From NCBI GenBank assembly GCA_003223455.1, contig QHVE01000020.1:14431-78430 (forward strand): a DNA stretch of 64,000 nucleotides, written 5' to 3'. The notes under the pieces are model-generated. The model saw only the letters and a program-made list of their open reading frames with translations. It was not told the DNA's origin and searched no databases. Numbering within the stretch: the first letter of the stretch is position 1; every line of letters begins with the position of its first letter. The position numbers and the translations under genes were made by a program. Positions 40,923 to 53,987 of this stretch are shown here, in pieces. The DNA is from Gemmatimonadota bacterium (GTDB taxonomy: Bacteria; Gemmatimonadota; Gemmatimonadetes; Gemmatimonadales; Gemmatimonadaceae).

Positions 40923-42492
40923 GCGCCCGCTCCCACCGCGGCGACGGCACCCTGCGTCATCGCCCCGCGCAGTCCGAGACCATCATACGAGAGACCGGCG
41001 AATGCCGGCACCCCCGCGGCGATCGCGTCGAACGTCTGACCGGCCGTCCAGAAGCCCGAGCCTTCGCCCGCCGCGGCCAGCAGATCTCCGAGCACGAAGT
41101 AGCTCGGCCGAGCTACGCCCGGTGCAGCCTTCGCCTGGAGAAACCGCTGCACGCGACCGCGAAGATTGGTGAACGTTCCCTCCTCCTCGGTGCAGTTGGC
41201 GATCGGCAGCACCACGTTGGCAGCGTGCCGCGCCCACGCCGGCAGCGTCGTGCCGATCACGATCACCGCGCCGGCCTTCGCCGCGCCCGACGCGTCGAGC
41301 TGCGCGAGCTCCTCGTCAGCGACGATCAGCACGTCGCCGGCACCGAGGCCCGAGAGCGGCGAGTCGCTGCGTGAGAATCCCATCAGCTCGGCGCCTCGTC
41401 CGTTCGCGGCGCGATCCGTTCGAAGCGCGAGGTCCTCGACGCCCCGAAGCGGCGCTTCTGCTCCCTGCGGTACGCGAAACGCCCCGGCGCCGCCGGTCTT
41501 CTTCGCCAGCCGCCCGAGCAGGAACAGCGCCTCGTTCGACAGGTTCGGCGATGCGAGCGCGAAGGCACGCTTGCCGGCGAGCAGCGACGCTGCCGCGCGC
41601 AGCGCGATCTCCCAGTCTGCCGAGGCGAGCACGCCAGCCTGCCGCACGAGCGGAATGTCCACGCGATCCGCGCGGTTCATCCAGCGGTAGTTCAGGCGAC
41701 CGTGATCGCACATGAAGTACTTGTTCACGGCCTCGTTCGGGCGCGGGCGCAGGCGCACGACCTGATTGTCGCGAGTTTCCACGATCATGTTGCAGCCCTG
41801 CGAGCAGTTCGGGCACACGGACGCGGAGCGGTCGAGCTCCCAAGCGCGCGCCTTGTTGAGCGAATCCTTCGAGAGCAGCGCACCGACCGGACAGAGATCG
41901 ATCACGTTCCCCGCCCAGGCATGTGTCAGGTCCTGTCCCTCGAACTTGCCGATCAGCGCGCGGTCGCCGCGCTCGGCGACGGTCAGTACCGGATCGTGCG
42001 CCATGTCATCCATGAAGCGCACGCATCGCGTGCAGAGGATACAGCGGTTCGCCACGTACACCACGTCGCCGCCGAAGTCCTCCACCGGGTTGAAGCGCTT
42101 CGGGTCGCGATAGCGGCCCTCGCCGCGCCCTTCCTGGTAGGTGTAGTCCTGCAGCTCGCACTCGCCCGCCTGATCGCAGATCGGGCAGTCGAGCGGATGG
42201 TTGATGAGCAGCATCTCGAGCACGCCCTTGCGCGCCTCGAGCGCCTTCTCCGAGTGAACGTGCACCACCTGCCCCTCGGCCACCGACGTCGCGCACGATG
42301 GCGCGAGCTTCGGCGCCTTCTCCACCTCGACGAGGCACATCCGGCACACGCCCGCGACGGGGAGTCCGGGGTGATAGCAGTAGTGCGGGATCAGCACGCC
42401 CGCGGTCTTCGCCGCCTCGAGGATCGACGTGCCGTCCGGTACCGTGACCGGCCGCCCTTCGATCGTGAGGTTCACCATCTTCACGTCCGCCA

Positions 42493-42493
<1 letters not shown>
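40919..42493 (-). CDS. nuoG: NADH-quinone oxidoreductase subunit G, short form with cluster N7 motif
   Basis: The 524-residue subunit binds N1b (Cys39, 50, 53, 67), N5 (His99, Cys103, 106, 112) and N4 (Cys151, 154, 157, 201). It also has a CX2CX3CX27C set (Cys227, 230, 234, 262) matching the off-path cluster N7 of E. coli and Thermus NuoG. The C-terminal molybdopterin-oxidoreductase-like half is much shorter than in those proteins (about 785-910 residues), ending after NCTEEEGTFTNLRGRVQRF and a final alanine-rich stretch. It belongs to the peripheral arm. The ATG shares one base with the nuoF stop. Confidence 0.97.
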
Positions 42494-43809
<1,316 letters not shown>

Positions 43810-43810
43810 G

Positions 43811-44365
43811 TCAGCGCAGAGAGGCGAGGAGTGCGGGCACCGTCTCCGGCGTCACCGACTCGATGAATTGCTCGTTGACCATCACCGGCGTGGCGAAGCC
43901 GCACGCGCCGAGACACTCGACTTCGATGACCGTGTATCTACCGTCGGCAGAGGTGACGCCGAGCTCCTCGCACCCCGTGTGCTTGAGGAGAGCGTTCACG
44001 ACGTCCTCCGCCCCGCACACGTTGCACGGCGATGTCGTGCAGACCTGGATGAAGTGCCGCCCCACCGGGTGCTGATGGTACATCGTGTAGAACGACACCA
44101 CGCCCTTCACGTATGCGGGCGTGAGCTCCAGTACCTGCGCGACCTCGGCCATCGCGTCGCTGCTGACCCATCCGCGCTCCTCCTGCACGATCCAGAGCGC
44201 GGGAAGCAGCGCGGCCATCTTGGTCGGGTATCTCGTGAGCAGCTCGTCGAGCTCCGCGCGGCGTGCGCCGGTGAAGACAGGGACGTGAGGCGTTGCCTCG
44301 TGAAGGCCGTGCTGGAGGTCCGATGGCCCACGTTCGCCGCCCATCTCCGTGCGCGCTGCGCTCAT
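43811..44365 (-). CDS. nuoE: NADH-quinone oxidoreductase subunit E
   Basis: The 184-residue thioredoxin-fold subunit has the N1a 2Fe-2S ligands in VCTTSPCNVCG and VECLGACGFATPVM. The N-terminal half (FYTMYHQHPVGRHFIQ; ELTPAYVKGVVSF) is typical. It pairs with NuoF. Its start at 44365 lies upstream of the nuoD start-stop overlap noted at nuoD. Confidence 0.96.
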   Translation of the reverse strand: MSAARTEMGGERGPSDLQHGLHEATPHVPVFTGARRAELDELLTRYPTKMAALLPALWIVQEERGWVSSDAMAEVAQVLELTPAYVKGVVSFYTMYHQHPVGRHFIQVCTTSPCNVCGAEDVVNALLKHTGCEELGVTSADGRYTVIEVECLGACGFATPVMVNEQFIESVTPETVPALLASLR

Positions 44366-45675
44366 CGGTCGATCTCTCCCATCACGATGTCGATGCTCGC
44401 ATTGATCGCGATCACGTCCGACAGCAGGTGGCCCTCGACCATCTTCGGGATCGCCGAGAGATTCACGAACGAGGGGGGCCGGATCCGCCAGCGCACCGGC
44501 TTCGAGGTGCCGTCCGACACCATGTAGTAGCCCTTCTCCCCCTTCGGGCTCTCGACGGCGACGTACGCCTCGCCGATCGGCGGACGTGGCCCCTCCATCA
44601 CCTGCTTGAAGTGGTGGATCATGCTCTCCATGTCGCTCGTCGCCTTCGACTTCGGCGGCAGGATGACGCGGTGGTCGTCGACGTTCACCGGTCCGTCGGG
44701 CAGGCGCTTGAGCGCCTGATCGAGGATCCGGATCGACTGCCGCATCTCCTCCATGCGCACGAGGAAGCGATCATAGACGTCACCCGTCTGTCCGACGGGG
44801 ACGTCGAAGTCGTAGGTCTCGTAGTCGAGGTAGGGGAAGTCCTTCCGGACATCGTAGGCGACACCGCTCGCGCGCAACATCGGCCCCGACAGCCCGTAGT
44901 TGATCGCTTCATCGGCCGACATCGCGCCGAGGCCGACCGTCCGGCCGACCCAGATCGCGTTCTTCGTCAGCATCGTGTTGCACTCGTCGAGCACCGCCGG
45001 AAACGTCCGGATGAAGTTCGCCAGATCCTCGGTCCAGCCGTCCGGAATGTCGGCGCCCATCCCGCCGACGCGCGTGAGCGTCGTCGTGAGCCGCGCCCCG
45101 ATCCAGCTCTCGAGCATCGTGTAGACGCGCTCGCGCTGCTGGAAGATCCACAGGAACGGGGTGAACGCCCCGATGTCGATGCAGAACGTGCCGAGCCAGA
45201 CGCAGTGCGAGATGAGCCGCGACAGCTCCATCGCGATCACGCGCAGCACCGTGCAGCGCTCGGTGATCTCGATGCCGAACAATCGCTCGGCGCCGAGCGC
45301 GAAGGCGACGTTGTTCCCCGGACTGTTGAGGTAGTCCTCGCGGTCGGTCCAGGGGATGATCTGATTGTACTGGCGGTACTCGCCGATCTTCTCGAACCCG
45401 CAGTGGAGATAGCCGATGTGCGGTACGCACCGCACCACGGTCTCACCGTCGAGCTCCAGGACCAGTCGGAGCACGCCGTGGGTGGCGGGGTGCTGCGGTC
45501 CGATGTTGATCAGCATGTGCTCGCCCTCGAGCTCCGGCTCGAGGGCGGGCGCGGGCGTCATCGGAACGAGGTTCCCCGCCTCGTCCGTCGCGAGCGGAAC
45601 GCGCTGCGGCCGTCCCTGCGCGTCGAGCCCCGTGGTCGAGAGCTCGACCTCGATCGTGCGTGTCGTCGTCGCCAT
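44362..45675 (-). CDS. nuoD: NADH-quinone oxidoreductase subunit D
   Basis: The 437-residue 49-kDa-type subunit contains NIGPQHPATHGVLRLVLELDGE, HIGYLHCGFEKIGE, the quinone-site region GSKPVRWRIRPPSFVNLSA (as TSKPVRWRIRPPSF) and a terminal SIDIVMGEIDR. It forms the quinone cavity with NuoB and NuoH. About 40 variable residues precede the conserved domain. Its end overlaps the nuoE start by 4 bp. Confidence 0.98.
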   Translation of the reverse strand: MATTTRTIEVELSTTGLDAQGRPQRVPLATDEAGNLVPMTPAPALEPELEGEHMLINIGPQHPATHGVLRLVLELDGETVVRCVPHIGYLHCGFEKIGEYRQYNQIIPWTDREDYLNSPGNNVAFALGAERLFGIEITERCTVLRVIAMELSRLISHCVWLGTFCIDIGAFTPFLWIFQQRERVYTMLESWIGARLTTTLTRVGGMGADIPDGWTEDLANFIRTFPAVLDECNTMLTKNAIWVGRTVGLGAMSADEAINYGLSGPMLRASGVAYDVRKDFPYLDYETYDFDVPVGQTGDVYDRFLVRMEEMRQSIRILDQALKRLPDGPVNVDDHRVILPPKSKATSDMESMIHHFKQVMEGPRPPIGEAYVAVESPKGEKGYYMVSDGTSKPVRWRIRPPSFVNLSAIPKMVEGHLLSDVIAINASIDIVMGEIDR

Positions 45676-45678
45676 CGG

Positions 45679-46383
45679 TTACTCCCCTACCTTCTCGCCG
45701 CTGCGCAGGCGATTGCGCTGCTCGAGCGAGAGCTCATCGAACGCTTCCAGCACCGTCAGCTCTTCCATCGAGTACTTCGCCTCGGGATTCTGCGCGAGAA
45801 TCTGCCGAAGCTGCTCGGAGCGGCTGAATCGACCGCGAAGCGGAAAGTCCTTTCGCAGCGGATAGCCTTCCTTGTACTGCTCCCACATCAGCAGCCGGCG
45901 GAGATCGGGATGTCCCTCGAAGCGGATGCCGAACATGTCGTAGCACTCGCGCTCGAGCCAATCGGCGCCCTTGTACACGTCCCACACGCTGGGCACGGCG
46001 AGCGGCTGTCCTTTCGGCAGCAGGGTCTTGAGACGGAGAAAGCGCCGATGCGGCAGCGAGCGGAGATGCCACACCACCTCGATCGGCCGATCGAGGTCGC
46101 GATACTCCACCGCGGTCACGTCGGAGAGGTAGTCGTACTGCTGCGTCGGGTCGTCGTGCAGCCACCGTACGATTTCCAGCACGCGTGCCCGGTCGACGAA
46201 GACGGTGGTCTCGCCCCACACCACGTCCACGCGCTGCACTGCATCGGCGAACTGCGCGCGAAGCGCTTCGGCCGAGGGGTTCGGTGCACCGTTCTGGTAA
46301 GGCACGTTGCGCGGCGTGCTCGGTGGCGCGACTCGACCGTCTTCGGCGTGGCCTGCGACGACGGGCAGGAAGGTGTCGCTCAC
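45679..46383 (-). CDS. nuoC: NADH-quinone oxidoreductase subunit C
   Basis: The 234-residue 30-kDa-type subunit has [22 protein letters not shown] (family block, shortened) and [15 protein letters not shown]. It stabilises the peripheral arm beside NuoD. The GTG start at 46383 overlaps the nuoB stop (GTGA). The first 35 residues or so are variable and proline-rich. It is separate from NuoD, unlike the fused NuoCD of E. coli. Confidence 0.95.
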   Translation of the reverse strand: MSDTFLPVVAGHAEDGRVAPPSTPRNVPYQNGAPNPSAEALRAQFADAVQRVDVVWGETTVFVDRARVLEIVRWLHDDPTQQYDYLSDVTAVEYRDLDRPIEVVWHLRSLPHRRFLRLKTLLPKGQPLAVPSVWDVYKGADWLERECYDMFGIRFEGHPDLRRLLMWEQYKEGYPLRKDFPLRGRFSRSEQLRQILAQNPEAKYSMEELTVLEAFDELSLEQRNRLRSGEKVGE

Positions 46384-47006
46384 AGGCCCGACCGCGTCTG
46401 ATGCACGGCGTTGCCGAACGGCTCCGAGACCTCGTCGATGAGCGACGGCGGAATGTAGAGCTGACTCTGCGGATCGGGCTCCATCTCGTTCCTGAGCGAC
46501 TTGTCCGCCATGCGCTCCTTCTTGACCTTCTCCTGGAGCATCATGATGCCGTACATGAGCCCCTCGGGGCGCGGCGGGCAGCCCGGCACGTAGACGTCCA
46601 CGGGGATGATCGTGTCGATCCCCTGCACCACGGCGTAGTTGTCGAACATGCCGCCCGACGACGCACACGCGCCCATCGAGATGCACCATTTGGGCTGCGG
46701 CATCTGCTGCCAGATGCGCCGGATCACCGGGGCGAGCTTGAACGGCACGCGACCGGCGCAGATCAGCACGTCCGCCTGTCGCGGCGAGAAGCTCATGCGC
46801 TCCATGCCGAATCGCGCCAGGTCGAACTTGCTCGCCGCCGTCGCCATGAACTCGATGGCGCAGCACGCCGTACCGAAGGGCATCGGCCACAACGAGTTGG
46901 CGCGCCCCCAGTTGACGAGGAAATCGAGACGCGTCGTGACCCAGCTCTCCGAGGAGCTCGGGCTGACGTCGACCCCCGTCTCGACGCGACGGGTATCTAG
47001 TCCCAT
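46380..47006 (-). CDS. nuoB: NADH-quinone oxidoreductase subunit B
   Basis: The 208-residue PSST subunit binds cluster N2, the last before quinone, with the tandem Cys in [11 protein letters not shown] and further Cys in [16 protein letters not shown] and [14 protein letters not shown]. The ATG at 47006 overlaps the end of nuoA by 10 bases. The upstream in-frame part is a nuoA shadow. A 30-residue C-terminal tail follows the domain. Confidence 0.98.
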   Translation of the reverse strand: MGLDTRRVETGVDVSPSSSESWVTTRLDFLVNWGRANSLWPMPFGTACCAIEFMATAASKFDLARFGMERMSFSPRQADVLICAGRVPFKLAPVIRRIWQQMPQPKWCISMGACASSGGMFDNYAVVQGIDTIIPVDVYVPGCPPRPEGLMYGIMMLQEKVKKERMADKSLRNEMEPDPQSQLYIPPSLIDEVSEPFGNAVHQTRSGL

Positions 47007-47401
47007 TGGAGCGCTCCCTTCTTCCACACGTAGATGAATCCGACCAGGAGGATCGCAATGAACACGAGCATCTCCCAGAGGCCGAAGAACGACAGCTGGC
47101 CGGATGGACAGGCACCGCCGACGAGGTTCACGCCGCAGGAGAGCTGCCGGAAATGGGCGCCCCACGGGATCATGAACACGGTCTCGATGTCGAAGATGAT
47201 GAACAGCACCGCGACCATGTAGAACTTCACGGAGAAGCGCTCACGCGCGTCGCCGAGCACCGGCATTCCGGACTCGTACGCGGTCTGCTTCTCCGCGGTC
47301 GGCCGCGGGCGGAGGGTCAGGTGCGAGATGAGGAGAATCAGCGCCGCGTTGGCGACGACGAATCCCAGGAGCAACAGGACCGGCAGGTACGTGCGTTCCA
47401 T
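46997..47401 (-). CDS. nuoA: NADH-quinone oxidoreductase subunit A
   Basis: The 134-residue three-helix subunit has [33 protein letters not shown] (family core, conserved Glu and Asp) and the helix [20 protein letters not shown] chose the ATG at 47401, which has GGAGA at ribosome-site distance, over a GTG 12 bases upstream. It is the first gene of a complete nuoABCDEFGHIJKLMN operon. Confidence 0.96.
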   Translation of the reverse strand: MERTYLPVLLLLGFVVANAALILLISHLTLRPRPTAEKQTAYESGMPVLGDARERFSVKFYMVAVLFIIFDIETVFMIPWGAHFRQLSCGVNLVGGACPSGQLSFFGLWEMLVFIAILLVGFIYVWKKGALQWD

Positions 47402-47412
47402 GAGTCTCCGCA

Positions 47413-47434
47413 CTTCGTGAAATCTTTCACTAAG
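47413..47434. promoter_or_regulatory. Imperfect palindrome in the nuoA leader
   Basis: Two 10-bp arms, one starting CTTCGTGAAA and the other TTTCACTAAG, face each other across two bases, with 9 of 10 positions pairing and a perfect GTGAAA/TTTCAC core. It lies between the candidate nuo -10 box and the start codon, beginning 12 bases upstream of the ATG. It could be an operator for a dimeric repressor or an mRNA hairpin near the ribosome site. Confidence 0.4.
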
Positions 47435-47446
47435 TCGCAGCGCATG

Positions 47447-47476
47447 AAGTTACCCAGCGCGTCGAAGCAGTGTCAA
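47447..47476 (-). promoter_or_regulatory. Candidate promoter of the nuoA-N operon
   Basis: On the minus strand a perfect TTGACA (47476-47471) is followed after 18 bp by TAACTT (47452-47447). The implied start point, near 47440, gives a leader of about 40 bases containing the palindrome at 47413-47434. The same layout appears upstream of the HU gene and secG. Confidence 0.6.
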
Positions 47477-47489
47477 CGGCGCTATTTAC

Positions 47490-47519
47490 GTGGCAAAAGG
47501 CGCGCGCCGCCGATACCTT
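47490..47519 (+). promoter_or_regulatory. Candidate promoter of dcd
   Basis: GTGGCA (47490-47495, 4 of 6 matches to the -35) and TACCTT (47514-47519) are separated by 18 bp on the plus strand, pointing at dcd. The -35 boxes of this promoter and of the nuo promoter lie back to back about 14 bp apart, so the two may compete or share a regulator. Confidence 0.35.
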
Positions 47520-47575
47520 TCGCGCCGCTTCGCGGCAGTCGCCGCCACTTCTCCCCATCAGCGAGCAGAGCGCGC

Positions 47576-48130
47576 ATGACGATCATGTCCGACCGTTGGA
47601 TCACCCGCATGGCTACCGAGCACGGCATGATCGAGCCGTTCGAGGGCCGTCAAGTTCGCCAGGGGGTGATTTCGTACGGGGTCAGCAGCTACGGCTACGA
47701 CATGCGCGTCGCCCGGGAGTTCCGGATCTTCACGAACGTCCTCAACTCCATCGTCGATCCGAAGAACTTCCAGAGCAGCTGCTTCGTCGAGTTCGAGGGC
47801 GACGTCTGCATCGTGCCCCCGAACAGCTTCGCGCTCGCCCGGTCGGTCGAATATTTCCGCATCCCGCGCAACGTGCTCACGGTGACGGTCGGGAAGTCGA
47901 CCTACGCCCGCTGCGGCATCATCACGAACGTGACTCCCTTCGAGCCGGAGTGGGAAGGCTACGTGACGCTCGAGATCTCGAACACGACCCCGCTGCCGGC
48001 GAAGATCTACGCGAACGAAGGAATCGCGCAGGTGCTCTTCTTCGAGGGGCGCGAGGAGCCCGAAATCTCCTACGCCGACAAGAAGGGGAAGTATCAGGCG
48101 CAGCACGGGGTCACGCTGCCGCGCATCTGA
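47576..48130 (+). CDS. dcd: dCTP deaminase
   Basis: The 184-residue trimeric enzyme has [33 protein letters not shown], the active-site block [13 protein letters not shown] with the catalytic-site Ser and Arg, and [19 protein letters not shown] with the catalytic Glu. It converts dCTP to dUTP for thymidylate synthesis. Some members also hydrolyse dUTP (bifunctional dcd/dut), which cannot be ruled out here. It is the only plus-strand gene in the window. Starts at 47576 (MTIMSDRW) and 47585 (MSDRW) are both possible. It converges with the small gene at 48135, four bases apart. Confidence 0.96.
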   Translation: MTIMSDRWITRMATEHGMIEPFEGRQVRQGVISYGVSSYGYDMRVAREFRIFTNVLNSIVDPKNFQSSCFVEFEGDVCIVPPNSFALARSVEYFRIPRNVLTVTVGKSTYARCGIITNVTPFEPEWEGYVTLEISNTTPLPAKIYANEGIAQVLFFEGREEPEISYADKKGKYQAQHGVTLPRI

Positions 48131-48134
48131 GCGG

Positions 48135-48392
48135 TCAGCGGCCGTATCCGAGCAGATACACGAGCACGGCGGCGATGGCGAGGAAGGCGATGATCGCCCA
48201 TGTCGCGCCCTGCCCCGTGCCGCCGCGGACGCGGGCGGATGGCGTGCCCGGCGGCTGTTGTGCCGATGGGTCCGTGCCTTTCCCCGTGACATAGGTCGTT
48301 TTCTCGACGGCGTCGGCTCCGCCGAGTGCAGCCTCGGGATTCTTGTAGCGGTCCTGCGGGAAGCTGCCGCCGTCGGTGGGGCTGTCCGCCAT
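48135..48392 (-). CDS. Small tail-anchored hypothetical protein
   Basis: I do not recognise a family. The 85-86 residue protein has a polar, proline- and glycine-rich N-terminal two thirds. It ends in one strongly hydrophobic segment, ATWAIIAFLAIAAVLVYLLG, followed by only YGR. That suggests a C-terminally anchored membrane protein with a cytoplasmic N-terminus. It lies about 60 bases downstream of sdhB in the same direction, so it may belong to the sdh transcript. Two ATG codons, at 48395 and 48392, can start it. Codon use (GC-rich third positions) looks genuine. Confidence 0.65.
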   Translation of the reverse strand: MADSPTDGGSFPQDRYKNPEAALGGADAVEKTTYVTGKGTDPSAQQPPGTPSARVRGGTGQGATWAIIAFLAIAAVLVYLLGYGR

Positions 48393-48452
48393 CACGATCT
48401 CCTCACGCCAGAGACGAGCGAGTCGTGCACCAAGCGCGCCAGTGCGGAGTCT

Positions 48453-49229
48453 TCAGCCGTCTCCGCCGCTCGCGGCTCGGTCGGAAGGCGCCGTGACCGC
48501 AGCGCGCAGGAAATCCCGGTTCATCCGCGAGATCACGTCGATGCTGATCTGCTTCGGGCACGCCTCCTGGCACTCGCCGAAGAGGGTGCAGTGACCGAAG
48601 TTCTCCAGATCCATCTGCGTGACCATGTTCAGCGCGCGGCGGAACCGCTCGGGCTGGCCCTGCGGCAGCAGCCCCAGATGCGAGATCTTCGCGCCGGTGA
48701 AGAGCGACGCCGAGCCGTTCGGGCAGGCGGCGACGCAGGCGCCGCAGCCGATGCAGGCGGCAGCGTCCATCGCTGCGTCCGAGTCCTGCTTCGAGACGGG
48801 AATCGCATTGGCGTCCTGCGCGCTTCCCGTCGGCGCGGAGATGAAACCGCCCGCGGCGATGATGCGGTCGAGCGCTCCGCGGTTCACGACGAGGTCGCGG
48901 ATGACCGGGAACGCCCGCGCCCGCCACGGCTCGATGACGATCGTGTCGCCATCGCGAAAGCTCCGCATGTGGAGCTGACAGGTCGCCGTCGCTTTGGACG
49001 GTCCGTGCGCCACGCCGTTGATCATCATGCCGCAGGAGCCGCAGATGCCCTCTCGGCAGTCGTGGTCGAAGGCGATCGGCAGGTCGCCCGCCTCGATCAG
49101 CCGCTCGTTGACGACGTCGAGCATCTCGAGGAACGACATGTCCGGGCTGATGTCGCTCGCCTGGTATTCCTTCAAACCGCCGTCGGCCTCTGGGCCGGGC
49201 TGACGCCACACCTGCAGGGTCAGGTTCAT
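48453..49229 (-). CDS. sdhB: Succinate dehydrogenase/fumarate reductase iron-sulfur subunit
   Basis: The 258-residue protein has the N-terminal plant-type 2Fe-2S motif [19 protein letters not shown] with a distant Cys (TATCQLHM). The C-terminal cysteine clusters [15 protein letters not shown] and [15 protein letters not shown] bind the 4Fe-4S and 3Fe-4S centres. It moves electrons from SdhA flavin to the haem/quinone subunit SdhC. The ATG at 49229 is eight bases after sdhA. Motifs resemble the Bacillus/Wolinella type with one cytochrome b subunit. Confidence 0.97.
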   Translation of the reverse strand: MNLTLQVWRQPGPEADGGLKEYQASDISPDMSFLEMLDVVNERLIEAGDLPIAFDHDCREGICGSCGMMINGVAHGPSKATATCQLHMRSFRDGDTIVIEPWRARAFPVIRDLVVNRGALDRIIAAGGFISAPTGSAQDANAIPVSKQDSDAAMDAAACIGCGACVAACPNGSASLFTGAKISHLGLLPQGQPERFRRALNMVTQMDLENFGHCTLFGECQEACPKQISIDVISRMNRDFLRAAVTAPSDRAASGGDG

Positions 49230-49237
49230 CGATCCGC

Positions 49238-51160
<1,923 letters not shown>

Positions 51161-51844
51161 CTAGCGGATCACTCCGAAGAACACGGCGACGGGGATCGCG
51201 GTGAAGCCGAGCCACACGACGACGGCGATGACCGTCGAGACGCGCCGGTGCAGCGGATCGGGCGACGGCTTGCTCAGTCCCAGCGTTCGCACGGAGCTCC
51301 ATGCGCCGTGGAAGAGATGCAGCAGGAGAAACAGCATCGCGACGACGTAGAACAGCACCACCCACGGATTGCGGAACGCGCTCACGACGTTGCCGTAGAC
51401 GTCCGTGTGGCTGAACGCGGGATACTGGGCGTCGGGTCGACTCGCGACCGGAAAGACGGTACCCGTGGTGAAGTGCAGGATGTGAAACACGATGAAGACG
51501 AGCAGCAGCACGCCGCCCCAGCGCATCGTGCGCGAGGCGAGCGTCGAGACCTGCGGCTCGCGCCTGGTGTAGTCGATCGGCCGCGCGGCGCGCTTGATCT
51601 GCGTCAGCTGATACGCCATCAGCACGTGCAGCACGGTGGCGGCGAGGAGCCCGAGCCGCGCGATCCAGAGCAGCTCACCGGTGCTCTTGAGGAACGCCGC
51701 GTAGGCGTTCATTCGGCCCGGTCCGAGGAACTGCTGGAGGTTCCCCGCCATGTGCCCAATGACGAACACCACGAGCACGAGGCCCGTGACCGCCATGATC
51801 ATCTTCTTGCCGATCGTCGATCGGTACAGCGTCAACGCCCACAT
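51161..51844 (-). CDS. sdhC: Succinate dehydrogenase cytochrome b558-type subunit
   Basis: The 227-residue membrane subunit has about five helices. Candidate haem ligands are His31 (FVIGHMAGN), His73 (ATVLHVLMAY), His121/124 (FIVFHILHF) and His176/179 (FLLLHLFHGAWSS), matching the di-haem single-subunit type found with menaquinone-linked enzymes. No sdhD is present, consistent with that class. A strong purine-rich ribosome site (GGAAGGGAG) precedes the ATG. It heads the sdhCAB operon, 167 bp after mdh. Confidence 0.93.
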   Translation of the reverse strand: MWALTLYRSTIGKKMIMAVTGLVLVVFVIGHMAGNLQQFLGPGRMNAYAAFLKSTGELLWIARLGLLAATVLHVLMAYQLTQIKRAARPIDYTRREPQVSTLASRTMRWGGVLLLVFIVFHILHFTTGTVFPVASRPDAQYPAFSHTDVYGNVVSAFRNPWVVLFYVVAMLFLLLHLFHGAWSSVRTLGLSKPSPDPLHRRVSTVIAVVVWLGFTAIPVAVFFGVIR

Positions 51845-51968
51845 CGATCGTCTCACTCCCTTCCGGGCCACGCGTCGGCCGCATGCCTGGCATCGGTCAA
51901 CCCGCGCGATGGCCGCTTCGATTTCTCCGGTCGAGCCGCGCGTGCACCGCCGCGGCCCGTGATGCGGC

Positions 51969-52002
51969 GACGGGCGTCGTGCTCCATGGCACGGCGCCCG
52001 TC
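51969..52002 (-). terminator. Strong hairpin downstream of mdh
   Basis: A stem of 13 paired positions with one internal mismatch (outer arms GACGGGCG/CGCCCGTC, inner arms CGTGC/GCACG) closes a six-base loop, nine bases after the mdh stop. There is no T-run after it on the minus strand, so it is not a classic intrinsic terminator. It could end or protect the mdh mRNA before the sdhCAB operon. No sdh promoter was recognised in the remaining 120 bases. Confidence 0.5.
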
Positions 52003-52011
52003 GACCGAGGT

Positions 52012-52941
52012 CTAGAGCTTGACGGCGCGCATCGGCTCGCGGACCGCTTCGGCGCTCTTCTCCAGCGCCGTCCGCTCGTCCGGCGTGAGCTCGACCTCGA
52101 TCACCTGCTCGAGGCCATTCCGGCCCAGCTTGCAGGGCACGCCGAGATAGAGCCCGCTCATCCCGTACTCGCCCTCCAGCCACGCCGCACACGGCAGGAT
52201 GCGGCGCTGATCGTTCACGATCGCCTCCGCCATCTGCACCGCGCCCGCCGACGGCGCGTAGTACGCCGAGCCGGTCTTCAGGTGCTTCACGATCTCGGCG
52301 CCGCCGTTGCGCGTGCGGTCGACGATCGCATCGAGCGTCGCGCGGTCCATCAGCTGCGTGATGGGGATGCCGCTCACGCTCGTGTAGGAGATGAGCGGGA
52401 CCATCGTGTCGCCGTGGCCGCCGAGCACCATCGCCTGGATGTCGCGAACGCTGACGTCGAGCGCTTCGGCGAGAAACGCGCGGTAGCGTGCCGTGTCGAG
52501 CACGCCGGCCATGCCGATCACCCGTTGCCGCGGGAAGCCGGTCGCTTCCTTGGCCACGTAGCACATCACGTCGAGCGGGTTCGACACGACGATGACGATG
52601 GCGTTCGGAGACGACTTCTTCACCTGCTCCGAGACCGACTTCACGATGCCGGCGTTCGTATTGAGCAAATCGTCGCGTGACATCCCCGGCTTGCGGGCGA
52701 TGCCGGCGGTGATGATGACGATCTCCGAATCCGCCGTCTCGTCGTATCCGTTGGTGCCGATGATCCGCGAGTCGTAAACCTCGATCGGCGCGCTCTGCCA
52801 CTGGTCGAGCCCCTTGCCCTGCGGAATCCCTTCGGCGACGTCCACCATCACGACGGTGCGCGCCAGCTCCTTCTCGGCGACGCGCTGGGCCGTCGTGGCA
52901 CCGACGTTTCCGGCCCCGACGACGGTGATCTTATTGACCAT
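52012..52941 (-). CDS. mdh: Malate dehydrogenase (NAD, LDH-like type)
   Basis: The 309-residue protein has the Rossmann loop [21 protein letters not shown], the substrate-specificity loop [14 protein letters not shown] with Arg residues typical of malate enzymes, [12 protein letters not shown], and the catalytic His in [13 protein letters not shown]. It oxidises malate to oxaloacetate in the TCA cycle. L-lactate dehydrogenases differ in the ARKPGMSR loop. It lies upstream of sdhCAB in the same direction. Confidence 0.96.
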   Translation of the reverse strand: MVNKITVVGAGNVGATTAQRVAEKELARTVVMVDVAEGIPQGKGLDQWQSAPIEVYDSRIIGTNGYDETADSEIVIITAGIARKPGMSRDDLLNTNAGIVKSVSEQVKKSSPNAIVIVVSNPLDVMCYVAKEATGFPRQRVIGMAGVLDTARYRAFLAEALDVSVRDIQAMVLGGHGDTMVPLISYTSVSGIPITQLMDRATLDAIVDRTRNGGAEIVKHLKTGSAYYAPSAGAVQMAEAIVNDQRRILPCAAWLEGEYGMSGLYLGVPCKLGRNGLEQVIEVELTPDERTALEKSAEAVREPMRAVKL

Positions 52942-53003
52942 GAGTGCGAAAGTCTGAGGGTGAGGTGCTGTTGATCGAAAAGTATCGCGCGCCCGAGTCG
53001 ATG

Positions 53004-53987
53004 CTATCCCCCGACTTGCGACAGCGCGCGCAATCCGCCGACTCGGCGCGCGAGCAACGCGTGCGCCTCGGGCTTCTCGGCGAGCGCGCGGCGCACGAAC
53101 GGCGCGAGCGGAATCCCCGCACGCAACGGCGTGCGCAGATCGACCTCGTGGTCGCCGAACAGGCAGGTACGCAGACGGCCGTCCGCCGTGAGGCGCACCC
53201 GGTTGCAACTGCCGCAGTAGGTGTGCGTCATGGGCGTGATCACGCCGACGGTTCCGACGCCACCAGGCAGGCGATGGTACGCCGCCGGACCGTTGCCGCG
53301 AGCGGGGCCTGCCGTCGGCTCGAGGGGGCCGAACGCCGCACCGATGCGCGCCAGCACTTCCTCGCTCGGAACGACGTGCGCGTCCGACAGCATCGCCATC
53401 TCGCCGACGGGCATCAGCTCGATGAACCGAACGTGCCATGGGCGTTCGAGCGTCAGTCGCGCGAAGTCGAGCACCTCGTCGTCGTTGATGCCCCGCATCA
53501 CGACGACGTTCAGCTTGATCGGTGCGAGACCGGCATCCTGCGCCGCGGAGGCCGCGGCGATTGGATCGAACCGAAGATCGCGGCGTGCGATCGCCGCGAT
53601 GCGGTCGGATTTCAGGCTGTCGGACGACATGTTGATGCGATCGAGCCCCGCCTCGGCCAGCTCGCTCGCGAGCTCGGGAAGGCGCACCCCGTTCGTCGAG
53701 AGCGCGATGTCCTCGACGTCCGGCGTCGCGCGCAACAGGCGCACGAGCGTCGACAGTTGCGGCCGAATCGTCGGCTCGCCGCCGGTGATGCGCACTCGGC
53801 GCAGTCCCATCGGCGCGAGCTGACGTACCACCTCGGCGATCTCCTCGTAGGTGAGGATGTCGGCCTTCGGCAGCCAGGGCAGCCCTTCGAGCGGCATGCA
53901 GTAGCTGCAGCGGAAGTTGCAGCGATCCGTCACCGAGATACGGAGATACTCGATGCGCCGGCCGAACTGGTCGAGCAGCGCGCTCAC
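53004..53987 (-). CDS. moaA: GTP 3',8-cyclase MoaA (radical SAM)
   Basis: The 327-residue protein has the radical SAM cluster Cys23/27/30 (CNFRCSYC), the SAM block [15 protein letters not shown] and the C-terminal cluster in [24 protein letters not shown] (family block). It ends in Gly-Gly, the tail needed for activity in MoaA. It starts molybdenum cofactor synthesis from GTP. The GTG start at 53987 overlaps the moaE stop. MoaC is not encoded in the window. Confidence 0.97.
   Translation of the reverse strand: MSALLDQFGRRIEYLRISVTDRCNFRCSYCMPLEGLPWLPKADILTYEEIAEVVRQLAPMGLRRVRITGGEPTIRPQLSTLVRLLRATPDVEDIALSTNGVRLPELASELAEAGLDRINMSSDSLKSDRIAAIARRDLRFDPIAAASAAQDAGLAPIKLNVVVMRGINDDEVLDFARLTLERPWHVRFIELMPVGEMAMLSDAHVVPSEEVLARIGAAFGPLEPTAGPARGNGPAAYHRLPGGVGTVGVITPMTHTYCGSCNRVRLTADGRLRTCLFGDHEVDLRTPLRAGIPLAPFVRRALAEKPEAHALLARRVGGLRALSQVGG

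Noticed and set aside
51845-51968. A promoter for sdhCAB
   Set aside because: A TTGACC is present but no AT-rich -10 box follows at 16-19 bp, so I do not call it.
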